In this document: piece by piece, positions 42,952 to 49,838 of the stretch
How positions within the stretch are numbered: the stretch's first letter is position 1
How the letters are laid out: every line of letters begins with the position of its first letter
Source of the DNA: a virus
Direction: 5' to 3' (one strand)
Length of the DNA: 54,931 nucleotides
Virus record (IMG/VR): IMGVR_UViG_3300028897_000717
Span: 1-54,931 of that record
Made by a program: the position numbers and the translations under genes
The notes under the pieces: generated by a model
Told to the model about the DNA's origin: nothing
The model's input: the letters and a program-made list of their open reading frames with translations, nothing else
Database searches by the model: none

Positions 42952-43783
42952 ACTTGAAGCCGTATCTTTTATTCATGATGGACCTATAAAATCCCTTATG
43001 CCATTCTCGGCGCACATTTGCCCTTAAATTACATTGACCACATAAGGATATCAAATTAGTTGGTGCACAGTTTTGTTTATCATAATCTATGTGATGCAAA
43101 ACTATTAGAGTGTCCTTATGTTTGCAATATGGGTTTAAACATTGATTGCCATCACGCTCCTTGAGTTCGGATTTATATTCTTCATCTGTCCAGGCGTTAC
43201 AATATTGGAGTGACTTGGTTCCGCCATTCCATGCGGTATTGTTCGGTCCACACATCCACGCTGAACGGCATGAGCGGTCGCAAAAAAGATGGGCGTATTT
43301 CTCTATATATTTAGGTAACCTCTCAATTGTTTTCCCGCAACATTCACATTGCACTTCAATTAAAGTTGTACGTGCTCTCGCTAAACAATCCTTGCTACAA
43401 AAATGTTCATCATATTCATTGAATTGCGATTTCGACCGTCGTAGTAATTTCCCGCAATAACCACAATTAGTTTTAATTGGTCCACCGTGCCAATTCGGGT
43501 TATTCTCCGGGATGCTCTCCCACTTCTTAAAGCACCCCACACTACAAAACCAATTATTTGTTTTCTTATGCTTCAGTCTAAATTTGCCAACTTCAAATTT
43601 AACGCCACAATTAGAGCATACAACAGATATCTTTCTTTTAGGTTTTTTCCTATCAATGCTCATTAATTTATTTTTACATTGTTGAGAACAAGTTCGCCGT
43701 ACTTTAGTATTATAATGATTTTGTATCCATGCAAAATAATCACCGCAAATTTCACATGGTATGACCATTAACTCCTGTTTCAC
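42920..43783 (-). CDS. HNH homing endonuclease with zinc-finger array
   Basis: 287 residues: four zinc modules (IPCEICGDYF..TCSQQCKNK, VVCSNCGVKF..FCSVGCFKKW, TNCGYCGKLL..FCSKDCLAR, VQCECCGKTI..FCDRSCRSAW). The C-terminal HNH nuclease follows (LKERDGNQCLNPYC, LIVLHHIDYDKQNC, LISLCGQCNLRANV). It is the architectural twin of 7435-8427. It is inserted between the acetyltransferase and amidotransferase genes and overlaps both slightly. A selfish homing element is likely. Confidence 0.87.
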   Translation of the reverse strand: MKQELMVIPCEICGDYFAWIQNHYNTKVRRTCSQQCKNKLMSIDRKKPKRKISVVCSNCGVKFEVGKFRLKHKKTNNWFCSVGCFKKWESIPENNPNWHGGPIKTNCGYCGKLLRRSKSQFNEYDEHFCSKDCLARARTTLIEVQCECCGKTIERLPKYIEKYAHLFCDRSCRSAWMCGPNNTAWNGGTKSLQYCNAWTDEEYKSELKERDGNQCLNPYCKHKDTLIVLHHIDYDKQNCAPTNLISLCGQCNLRANVRREWHKGFYRSIMNKRYGFKYDTKQRSFFL

Positions 43784-44340
43784 ACATTTTCCCCATTCTT
43801 CACAACCGTGTTCTCATTTATCCTCGCCATCAGAAACACTGTGGCGTTCATTCCTATCAAACAATCGTTTCCTATTATTGCCCCGCCCCCTATGGTCGCC
43901 CCTGGCCCAACGTGAACGTTGCTCCCCAATCTGCAATCATGGCTCACTATTGCTCCTGTGTTTATCAGACAGTTATCGCCTATCCTCGCCCCCGTCTGCA
44001 CTATCGCCCCCTCTAGCACCTGACACCCTTCACCAAATATTGCACTTTCTGACACTACGGCGGAGGGATGTATCAGGGTTGGTAATTCGTATCCCGCCTT
44101 TTTTAATCGCCTGAACACTTTGCGCCTGACCAAATGTTTCATCGCCCCACCCACTCCGCACGTTCCCATGTGGTATCCCTGCTCATACCAATATTCTAAG
44201 TCTGTACGGTCGCCGTCCTGATAGAATACCATGTGCCATGTGGGGGAGTTTGCCAACAAGAGGTCTTTCACCACCATGGCGTGACCGCCCTTGCCGTATA
44301 TTAATATCTTATTCGGAAGCCAAACGCTTGACAGCCTCAA
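43780..44340 (-). CDS. PglD/LegH-like sugar N-acetyltransferase
   Basis: About 186 residues. The N-terminal Rossmann part KILIYGKGGHAMVVKDLLL binds the UDP-sugar. A left-handed beta-helix of hexapeptide repeats follows (LIHPSAVVSESAIFGEGCQV, GAIVQTGARIGDNCLINTGA, IVSHDCRLGSNVHVGPGATI) with the catalytic-type His in SHDC. TTG at 44340 behind GGAGGAAGG is preferred. ATG 44370 would add 10 residues. It acetylates the 4-amino sugar made by the aminotransferase. Confidence 0.85.
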   Translation of the reverse strand: MRLSSVWLPNKILIYGKGGHAMVVKDLLLANSPTWHMVFYQDGDRTDLEYWYEQGYHMGTCGVGGAMKHLVRRKVFRRLKKAGYELPTLIHPSAVVSESAIFGEGCQVLEGAIVQTGARIGDNCLINTGAIVSHDCRLGSNVHVGPGATIGGGAIIGNDCLIGMNATVFLMARINENTVVKNGENV

Positions 44341-45211
44341 TGATATCCTTCCTCCCTGGCAACACCTCATTCTCTAGTTTCATTGAGCACGGCACTATGC
44401 CATCGTTCCCCAAGCGCATTGCCTTCTTGAGTATCCCCCGCTCCGCGCATTGTGCTATTGCCTCTGCGCCTATGCTTGCGAATGGGGTGCCTTCTTCTAC
44501 CGTTAGCAATTTGCCCGTTTTCCTTACAGAGTCAAACAATACATCTCCCGCCAACGGGAAAATGCGGGTAGGACATATAATATCCGTAGTTGTTTTATTC
44601 CCTATTGCATCAAGCACTTCTCTCAACATTTCGCCATATGTAAATATCGTCATGTCCGAATACGGATAGATGTAATTGTTTTTAAGTACAATGTCCTGTT
44701 CATATAATGTCTTGTATTCAAATACTATTTGTGGAGTTCTCTGTGGTTTGTATAACCCCAAAAAATATGTTTCCCTGTTTATGGCATATACCTTTATATT
44801 GGGTATCCCCACAAAGAACCGCTCAAGACTCTGACTGTGCGTGGGCCCGTATCCCCTGCGCCCGCCCATCGGGGTGCGTATCACTATGGGCAGGTCTATC
44901 CGCTTGCCGTACATTTCGGGTATCTTGCTCATGTGGTTTAGCAACTGGTCTAGGCAGAGTGTGAGAAAATCGCCCATCATGATTTCAAGAATTATCTTGT
45001 GCCCGTTTAATGCCAAACCTATTGCGAGGCCCGTTATCGCCTGTTCGCTTATAGGGGTGTTGAGTACTTGAGTTGGAAATTCGTTCACTAGTCCCTTGGT
45101 GACCCCGAACGCCCCGCCCTGTGGTGAGGCAACGTCTTCACCCAGTAATATGCATTGCGGGTCGGAGAGTTCCCGCCTAAGTTCGTTGCGTATGGCGTGT
45201 TTTATTTTCAT
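44309..45211 (-). CDS. TPP-dependent dehydrogenase E1 beta-like subunit
   Basis: 300 residues of the pyruvate/2-oxo-acid dehydrogenase E1-beta fold: ILLGEDVASPQGGAFGVTKG, RVLNTPISEQAITGLAIGLA-like block (VLNTPISEQAI with the TPP-activating Glu), MGDFLTLCLDQLLNHMSKIP, TPMGGRRGYGPTHSQSLE and GKLLTVEEGTPFASIGAEAI. ATG 45211 overlaps the small zinc-protein stop as ATGA. It is paired with the alpha gene at 45356. No E2/E3 genes are present, so an unusual sugar-related decarboxylation or ketol transfer is more likely than a PDH complex. A palindrome copy encodes FPLAGD. Confidence 0.87.
   Translation of the reverse strand: MKIKHAIRNELRRELSDPQCILLGEDVASPQGGAFGVTKGLVNEFPTQVLNTPISEQAITGLAIGLALNGHKIILEIMMGDFLTLCLDQLLNHMSKIPEMYGKRIDLPIVIRTPMGGRRGYGPTHSQSLERFFVGIPNIKVYAINRETYFLGLYKPQRTPQIVFEYKTLYEQDIVLKNNYIYPYSDMTIFTYGEMLREVLDAIGNKTTTDIICPTRIFPLAGDVLFDSVRKTGKLLTVEEGTPFASIGAEAIAQCAERGILKKAMRLGNDGIVPCSMKLENEVLPGRKDIIEAVKRLASE
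44545..44560. repeat. Dispersed 16-bp palindrome, copy 8 (one mismatch)
   Basis: CTCCCG-CCAA-CGGGAA in the E1-beta gene. The outer base of the left arm differs from the other copies. It is translated as FPLAGD. Confidence 0.8.
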
Positions 45212-45372
45212 AGTTTTTCTAGCTTTTTGCCACACCACGGACAAAACAACCATTCTCTTAGGTATGCTTCATTCGGAGCAATAAATACACCTCTTGCTTG
45301 AGGATGACTTAAATGTTTTATCCATCCATCACATCGACAAAATGTTATGCTAATTTTATCTTTGCTGTTCAA
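45208..45372 (-). CDS. Small zinc-ribbon protein (54 aa)
   Basis: TTG at 45372, preceded by GGCGGAGGATTGGC, starts a 54-residue protein with FCRCDGWIKHLSHPQARG and FCPWCGKKLEKL: two CxC/CxxC knuckles forming a zinc ribbon. A longer frame to 45444 would be buried in the E1-alpha gene. It lies between the alpha and beta genes and overlaps both by a few bases, so it is coexpressed with them. Confidence 0.6.
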   Translation of the reverse strand: MNSKDKISITFCRCDGWIKHLSHPQARGVFIAPNEAYLREWLFCPWCGKKLEKL

Positions 45373-46120
45373 GCCAATCCTCCGCCCACAGGCGTTCCAA
45401 TTCTTCTTTGCTTCTTGTCTCCTTGCCTCTACTGTGGGGGCCAAGACGGTTTTTCCAAAATTCCATTATATATGGTTCTTGATTTACTCTTGATAATTGA
45501 ATATTTGCTTTGATTTTTCTTGGCCATTCATTTGGATAACTATCATAAAATTGGTGCCACATTCCAAAGGTATCAGCGATATTACCTATAACGGGATAAA
45601 ACTCTTGTTGTTGTGTATACATTGCCCATGCATTGGCTTCGATAACAATAATTAATGGAACCTTAAAGGCATCAATAAAATTCATCGTCTCATACACCAC
45701 TCCCTGCCCCATCGTGCCATCCCCGATAAAGCATACCACAACGTTTTTCTGCTTGCGTCGCTTGAACCCCATAGCCACGCCCGCTGCTATTGGCACCATT
45801 CCCCCCTGTATGCCATTGGAGTAGAATCCCTCAGCGTGTAAGTGCTGGCTTCCGCCTATCCCTCCACAACACCCATTTGGTTTTCCTTTGAGTTCGGCAA
45901 GCAACCCGTCAAAATCGCCCGTCCATGCAAGATAGTGCCCATGCCCCCTGTGGTTGCTGAATATCACGTCACCCTTCTTTAAGGCGTTCATCACGCATAC
46001 GGCAGTCCACTCCTGACCCAAACATGTATGAAACGTGCCGGGGATAGTCGGGTCGGCAAGAATCTTTTGCTCAAAGTCCCGTATGGCAAGCGCCTGTTTT
46101 ACCAAGTCCTCATGTTCCAT
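45356..46120 (-). CDS. TPP-dependent dehydrogenase E1 alpha-like subunit
   Basis: 254 residues: MEHEDLVKQALAIRDFEQKI, HTCLGQEWTAVCVMNALKKG, SNHRGHGHYLAWTGD, GGIGGSQHLHAEGFYSNGIQ-GG, and the TPP/Mg motif VVCFIGDGTMGQGVVYETMN with EANAWAMYT. It is shorter than typical E1-alpha (about 320-360). It forms a heterotetramer-type pair with the beta gene downstream. Similar pairs sit in surface polysaccharide clusters, and the substrate is unknown. Confidence 0.87.
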   Translation of the reverse strand: MEHEDLVKQALAIRDFEQKILADPTIPGTFHTCLGQEWTAVCVMNALKKGDVIFSNHRGHGHYLAWTGDFDGLLAELKGKPNGCCGGIGGSQHLHAEGFYSNGIQGGMVPIAAGVAMGFKRRKQKNVVVCFIGDGTMGQGVVYETMNFIDAFKVPLIIVIEANAWAMYTQQQEFYPVIGNIADTFGMWHQFYDSYPNEWPRKIKANIQLSRVNQEPYIMEFWKNRLGPHSRGKETRSKEELERLWAEDWLEQQR

Positions 46121-46458
46121 CTATCTATTGCTTCCTCTTCGTTTACCGCACGGGCACCAAGCGCACCGCACACTTTACACTTTACCCTGAATCCCGTATC
46201 TGTTGCCTTGAGTACGTGTGGGTTGTTGACAGTCAGTAGGTCAATACCTAACTCAAGTGAGGCACAAAACGGGCAGGGGTCTGTTTTCACCTTCACCCCC
46301 GTTGGCCAATGGCGTTTTTCAAATTGCGCTAGCATGAGTTCAAGTTGTTCATGCTCCTCCCGCTCTGGTGTGGTCCATCGTTCCTTGTCGTGCAGTTCCC
46401 GTCGACGGGAAACCTTTTCATGATATTCCTTCTCTGTTTTAATCGGTTCCATAATCAT
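46099..46458 (-). CDS. Lar-type restriction-alleviation zinc protein with extra N-terminal domain
   Basis: 119 residues. The C-terminal half is DPCPFCASLELGI, then FRVKCKVCGALGARAVNEEE, then AIDRWNMRTW, the pattern of the Lar/restriction-alleviation family (zinc ribbon plus EEAIxxWNxR). The N-terminal half (PIKTEKEYHEKVSRRRELHD, EREEHEQLELMLAQFEKRHW) resembles the N-terminal segment of HigA-type antitoxins. RBS AAGGAG precedes ATG 46458. A palindrome copy encodes SRRRE here. Confidence 0.72.
   Translation of the reverse strand: MIMEPIKTEKEYHEKVSRRRELHDKERWTTPEREEHEQLELMLAQFEKRHWPTGVKVKTDPCPFCASLELGIDLLTVNNPHVLKATDTGFRVKCKVCGALGARAVNEEEAIDRWNMRTW
46396..46411. repeat. Dispersed 16-bp palindrome, copy 9
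   Basis: TTCCCG-TCGA-CGGGAA in the Lar-like gene. It is translated as SRRRE, the same peptide as copies 2 and 5 in unrelated genes. Confidence 0.9.
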
Positions 46459-47554
46459 AAAACTCCTTTCTCACACTCAACCCCTCATTGAGTTTTGCCT
46501 TGATAATTTCATGTATCTTCCTTGCCGCACCCTTACCCATATATTTTAGTGGATAGTCATTTCTTACCCATTGTTGGAAGGTCTCTTTAAATAGTAACCT
46601 AAGCGCCCAGCGAATACCCTTAATGTTGCACTCTATAACGCTCAATGCCATTAACCTTCCCTTCTGTCTATCCCCAACATTAATGGTCGGCACCCCTATG
46701 GCGGGCATTTCGTATATCCCCGCACTTGAGTTCCCTATCAGTGCATCCGATGCCCTACACCGCTCAAGAAACTGTTCTCGGTTCATATCGAGAAAATGCC
46801 AGTTGTGCCGATTCTCACACACCTTCTTAAACGCCTCGTTTATCCACCGCCCCCCACCATCGGCATTGGCACTGGCAAAGTATATGGTCTCGTCTCGTTT
46901 TTCCAATGCGTCCAGTAACAAATGCACTTCCTTTTGTTGCTCAAGTCTGTCCGTTAGCGTGTTCGGGTGCCACGCCACAACGAATTGCCCGTATCGCCTG
47001 CCCAACCACTTGCGCTTTTTAAGGCCGTCCAGTGCAATAAAACCCACGTTAAACACTTTGTCTGGAAATTCGCCTAGCTGCATGACTCGCTTGCTATATT
47101 CCTCACAGTATGTGAAATGCAGGGACGCCAACTTTGTTATGCAATGGCGCCATGAGTCATCAAGACTTCCCGCCGTAACCTCACCCCCAGATATATGCGC
47201 AATGGGCACCCGCAACATTCTTGCCGCCATACAACATGCTAGGGTTTCACTTCTGTCGCCCAGCACCACAAGCACACCAGGGTTCTGTCTTGCAAGCGCA
47301 CGGACGCACATATCTATGGCATTACCCGCACTGGCGGCCACTGCCAACTCACTATCGCTATCGTAAAGAATGTCAAACCGCTCACTTATGGGAAAATCAA
47401 TATCAGAGATAGTTAGACCAAACGAGGGAGCCAAGTGTGAACCCGTTACAAAAAGACATAGTTCCGTTTCGGGGTCGTCATGTACGCATTTGACAAGTGG
47501 ACGAATAAGGCCCCAATCAGCACGCGAAGTGGTAAGCACTCCTACGCGGAACAT
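46439..47554 (-). CDS. neuC: UDP-GlcNAc-type 2-epimerase, hydrolysing (NeuC/LegG-like)
   Basis: 371 residues of the WecB/NeuC GT-B-like fold: VGVLTTSRADWGLIRPLVKC, LCLFVTGSHLAPSFGLTISD, VLVVLGDRSETLACCMAARM, PIAHISGGEVTAGSLDDSWR, ITKLASLHFTYCEEYSKRVM, LIGNSSAGIYEMPAIGVPTI and GDRQKGRLMALSVI. NeuC/LegG enzymes hydrolyse UDP while inverting C2, giving the free ManNAc-type sugar for NeuB. The length is normal and all key motifs look intact. Confidence 0.93.
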   Translation of the reverse strand: MFRVGVLTTSRADWGLIRPLVKCVHDDPETELCLFVTGSHLAPSFGLTISDIDFPISERFDILYDSDSELAVAASAGNAIDMCVRALARQNPGVLVVLGDRSETLACCMAARMLRVPIAHISGGEVTAGSLDDSWRHCITKLASLHFTYCEEYSKRVMQLGEFPDKVFNVGFIALDGLKKRKWLGRRYGQFVVAWHPNTLTDRLEQQKEVHLLLDALEKRDETIYFASANADGGGRWINEAFKKVCENRHNWHFLDMNREQFLERCRASDALIGNSSAGIYEMPAIGVPTINVGDRQKGRLMALSVIECNIKGIRWALRLLFKETFQQWVRNDYPLKYMGKGAARKIHEIIKAKLNEGLSVRKEFYDYGTD

Positions 47555-48213
47555 GTTAACCCTCCATCCACTACCAAACTTACTCCCGTCATATACGCAC
47601 CTGCCTCGCTTGCGAGAAACAATACGGGCCCCACCAAATCTTTGGGTTCCGCCATGCGCCCAAGGGGAACTTTTGCCTGATATTTTTTCACGAACCTAAA
47701 ATCCTGCTTGGCATCCAGTACCCCTCCCGGCAAAATAGCATTCACCCTTATCCCGTATTGCCCATACTTACACGCCAAATGCTTGGTTAATGCCACCACG
47801 CCCCCTTTTGCCAAAACGTACTCCCCGCTAGGCGGTTTCACGGTTGTGCCCCAATAAAGCGAAGGATCGTGCCCTGCCACACCGTATATGCTACCAAAAA
47901 GTATAATACTACCTTGTACCTTGTGCTTTAACATGCTTTCACACGCCATTTCTGCCGTTTCAAACCATCCCAATGTATGCGCCTCAAAATCCGTCGGGTA
48001 CGTACAATTAACAAACACGTCTATCTTCTGTGCTTTATTGAATAGCTGTTGTCTACTTGCGGGATACCCTATGTTGAATGGGATATCCCCGCCATCCTTA
48101 TCGGCATTTATGACATCGGCATTCACCTCTTTGAATCCATGAACCAAGGCTTTCCCTATTAAACCACTGCCACCAGCTATGATTACTCTCTTGTTTTCTA
48201 GGTCGTTAAACAT
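47542..48213 (-). CDS. Short-chain dehydrogenase/reductase
   Basis: 223 residues of classical SDR: VIIAGGSGLIGKALVHGFKE for NAD(P), FVNCTYPTDFEAHTLGWF, IILFGSIYGVAG with the catalytic Ser, YVLAKGGVVALTKHLACKYG with Tyr and Lys, IRVNAILPGGVLDAKQDF, and the MTGVSLVVDGGLT end. Homologous SDRs occur in nonulosonic acid gene clusters (PtmA-type). It overlaps the NeuC start by 13 nt. It probably oxidises or reduces a sugar intermediate. Confidence 0.87.
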   Translation of the reverse strand: MFNDLENKRVIIAGGSGLIGKALVHGFKEVNADVINADKDGGDIPFNIGYPASRQQLFNKAQKIDVFVNCTYPTDFEAHTLGWFETAEMACESMLKHKVQGSIILFGSIYGVAGHDPSLYWGTTVKPPSGEYVLAKGGVVALTKHLACKYGQYGIRVNAILPGGVLDAKQDFRFVKKYQAKVPLGRMAEPKDLVGPVLFLASEAGAYMTGVSLVVDGGLTCSA

Positions 48214-48334
48214 ATTTTATTATCAAAAATGCACTCACCCAACCAACAGCAATAGCATTCCACCATCGTTTTGGTTCTTGCACTAAAAAAATAACATTAA
48301 CAATAAGTAATAAAATCAATACAACATCCCGCAT
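48206..48334 (-). CDS. Small membrane protein (42 aa)
   Basis: 42 residues: MRDVVLILLLIVNVIFLVQE, then PKRWWNAIAVGWVSAFLIIK. There are two hydrophobic segments with a positive PKR link, so a hairpin in the membrane. AAAGGAG precedes the ATG by 6 nt, directly after a palindrome copy. It overlaps the SDR start by 8 nt. Function unknown. Confidence 0.65.
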   Translation of the reverse strand: MRDVVLILLLIVNVIFLVQEPKRWWNAIAVGWVSAFLIIKYV

Positions 48335-48345
48335 ATTTTTCTCCT

Positions 48346-48361
48346 TTCCCGTCAACGGGAA
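48346..48361. repeat. Dispersed 16-bp palindrome, copy 10 (intergenic)
   Basis: TTCCCG-TCAA-CGGGAA between the stop at 48362 and the AAAGGAG site of the 42-residue membrane gene. The placement is the same as copy 6 before neuB. Confidence 0.9.
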
Positions 48362-48658
48362 TCAATCCCTCACAGCACCTTTTGGTAAACTATGGTCTAT
48401 CTTCCCAACTGGTTCAAACAATGAAAACCCCAAAAAATAAATAGGGGCAACAATGGTTTCGATTAAAATCACACTCCAAACAACATTCCCCCATATTACT
48501 TCATATTCTATGTTTTCATTACGTTTACTTCCTTCATTTAACAACCCATAGGTACCGTAAGTAACCCCATCTATTGTTTTACGATCACCACATCCATATA
48601 AACTTGTCGTTGCTACAAATAGAAATATTAAAAATATGACAAACATTTTTACTTTCAT
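48362..48658 (-). CDS. Phage lipoprotein/membrane protein
   Basis: 98 residues: lipoprotein-type signal MKVKMFVIFLIFLFVATTSL ending YGCG, KTIDGVTYGTYGLLNEGSKR, then a second hydrophobic helix WGNVVWSVILIETIVAPIYF and FLGFSLFEPVG. I recall similar GCG..TIDGVxYxTYGLLN proteins in other phages. They have no defined function. It starts with ATGA overlap on neuA. Confidence 0.75.
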   Translation of the reverse strand: MKVKMFVIFLIFLFVATTSLYGCGDRKTIDGVTYGTYGLLNEGSKRNENIEYEVIWGNVVWSVILIETIVAPIYFLGFSLFEPVGKIDHSLPKGAVRD

Positions 48659-49380
48659 GGTTCCTCCTTTTTTAAAATATACCTCTTCATGAGCGCCTCA
48701 CATACATGGAACCCAACCTCGTCATCTATATCTACAAACGACCATGGGGGCATGATGAACGGCATTGAAAAGCCGTCCAGTGCAGTTTTTTTGGATTCGT
48801 CCTTCAACCAGGATGCCCTGTACACAAATATGCTATTGTTCTGATCCCACGTCTGCGGAAATTCCTGCCTACTTAATCCGTACTTTATCTTAACCCGCCT
48901 GTAACTCTCCGTGCCCTCGTCAAATTCCACAATGTTCCAATATGGACTTCGCCTAGACTCGACCACGCTATACACGCATGCAAAATTATGTTCCCGCCAT
49001 AAATCGAACGCTCCCTGTATGTGTTCCTTGGTACGCAAAGGGTTACATGCATCAAGGTCTATAATACAGTCATATTCCACACACTGTATCCGCTCCATTT
49101 CCTTTACGGCATATCTCAGGGTCGCCATTTTCGGGGTGTCGTCCCGTGAAACGTATTCGGGGCGTCCTATAACCGCACACCTCATCATGCTGTCCAGTTT
49201 TCGTCCCGCAAGCAGTTGCACCTCAAGGTCGTCAGAGCATACAACTATATGCTGACCCGCCCACTCTTTTGCTTGGTCTATCGAATATTCAATTAAGGGG
49301 CGATTGCATAAAACCCTTGTGTGTTTGTTTGCCAGACCCCTGGAACCCGCTCTGGCCAGAACTGTGGTTAGGACATTCAT
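48655..49380 (-). CDS. neuA: CMP-nonulosonic acid cytidylyltransferase (NeuA/LegF-like)
   Basis: 241 residues from ATG 49380 (GGAGG 5 nt upstream). The nucleotidyltransferase start is TTVLARAGSRGLANKHTRVL, then PLIEYSIDQAKEW, IVVCSDDLEVQLLAGRKLDS, IDLDACNPLRTKEHIQGAFD, QTWDQNNSIFVYRASWL and PWSFVDIDDEVGFHVCEALM. These are the standard blocks of acylneuraminate cytidylyltransferases, which activate NeuB products with CTP. It completes the nonulosonic acid pathway in this island. Confidence 0.9.
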   Translation of the reverse strand: MNVLTTVLARAGSRGLANKHTRVLCNRPLIEYSIDQAKEWAGQHIVVCSDDLEVQLLAGRKLDSMMRCAVIGRPEYVSRDDTPKMATLRYAVKEMERIQCVEYDCIIDLDACNPLRTKEHIQGAFDLWREHNFACVYSVVESRRSPYWNIVEFDEGTESYRRVKIKYGLSRQEFPQTWDQNNSIFVYRASWLKDESKKTALDGFSMPFIMPPWSFVDIDDEVGFHVCEALMKRYILKKEEP

Positions 49381-49615
49381 TGCAACCTCCAAATTTAATC
49401 CTTGGTATGGGGACTTCCTTTATAGTGTTGTCCTCAAGATTTAGCTCGTAAAGTTTGCCTGTGAACGTGCGCCCGTCCAGATACTCCTGGCTCTCCTGCG
49501 TCCACATGTGAACCGCAGCATGTTCAGGGGAGTCTACGATACCCTGTTGGACGGGTTGATTCTGTATCCCACCCATTGTCCACGTCATAAAAATGACCAA
49601 AAGATAAAGTTTCAT
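49289..49615 (-). CDS. Small exported protein, unknown
   Basis: 108 residues from ATG 49615, after GGAGGGAATCA. The hydrophobic start MKLYLLVIFMTWTMGG may be a signal peptide. The body has YLDGRTFTGKLYELNLEDNT and CNECPNHSSGQSGFQGSGKQ. The last 30 residues overlap the neuA start by 92 nt, so the C-terminus may be read-through rather than a selected sequence. Not recognised. Confidence 0.55.
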   Translation of the reverse strand: MKLYLLVIFMTWTMGGIQNQPVQQGIVDSPEHAAVHMWTQESQEYLDGRTFTGKLYELNLEDNTIKEVPIPRIKFGGCNECPNHSSGQSGFQGSGKQTHKGFMQSPLN

Positions 49616-49628
49616 TGATTCCCTCCTT

Positions 49629-49835
49629 TCATACCTCCCATTTTTCGGCAAGATGCCGTTCTTTCACAATTTCGATAAATCGGTTGTACTCAAGCCAACG
49701 CTTTAGTTGACGGGCACATTCGGGACAATACATGCTCGCCTTGCCCTCCTCGCCCCGCTCACGCAATAAATAGCTAGGCGTTCTGCCAACGTTTAGATAG
49801 TTTCCACATGCGTGGAAGTTTCTGCACTTTTGCAT
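49629..49835 (-). CDS. Small zinc-binding protein (68 aa)
   Basis: 68 residues with CRNFHACGNYLNVGRTPSYL then MYCPECARQLKRWLEYNRF: two cysteine pairs (CxxxxxC and CPEC) forming a probable zinc ribbon, followed by a helix. It starts 3 nt after the methyltransferase stop. It may bind DNA or RNA, but this rests only on the zinc motif. Confidence 0.6.
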   Translation of the reverse strand: MQKCRNFHACGNYLNVGRTPSYLLRERGEEGKASMYCPECARQLKRWLEYNRFIEIVKERHLAEKWEV

Positions 49836-49838
49836 GGT

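Noticed and set aside
46623-47366. 247-residue plus-strand open frame
   Set aside because: It is a shadow of neuC. The minus strand has all NeuC/WecB motifs, while the plus-strand product is low in complexity and Ser/Pro-rich.
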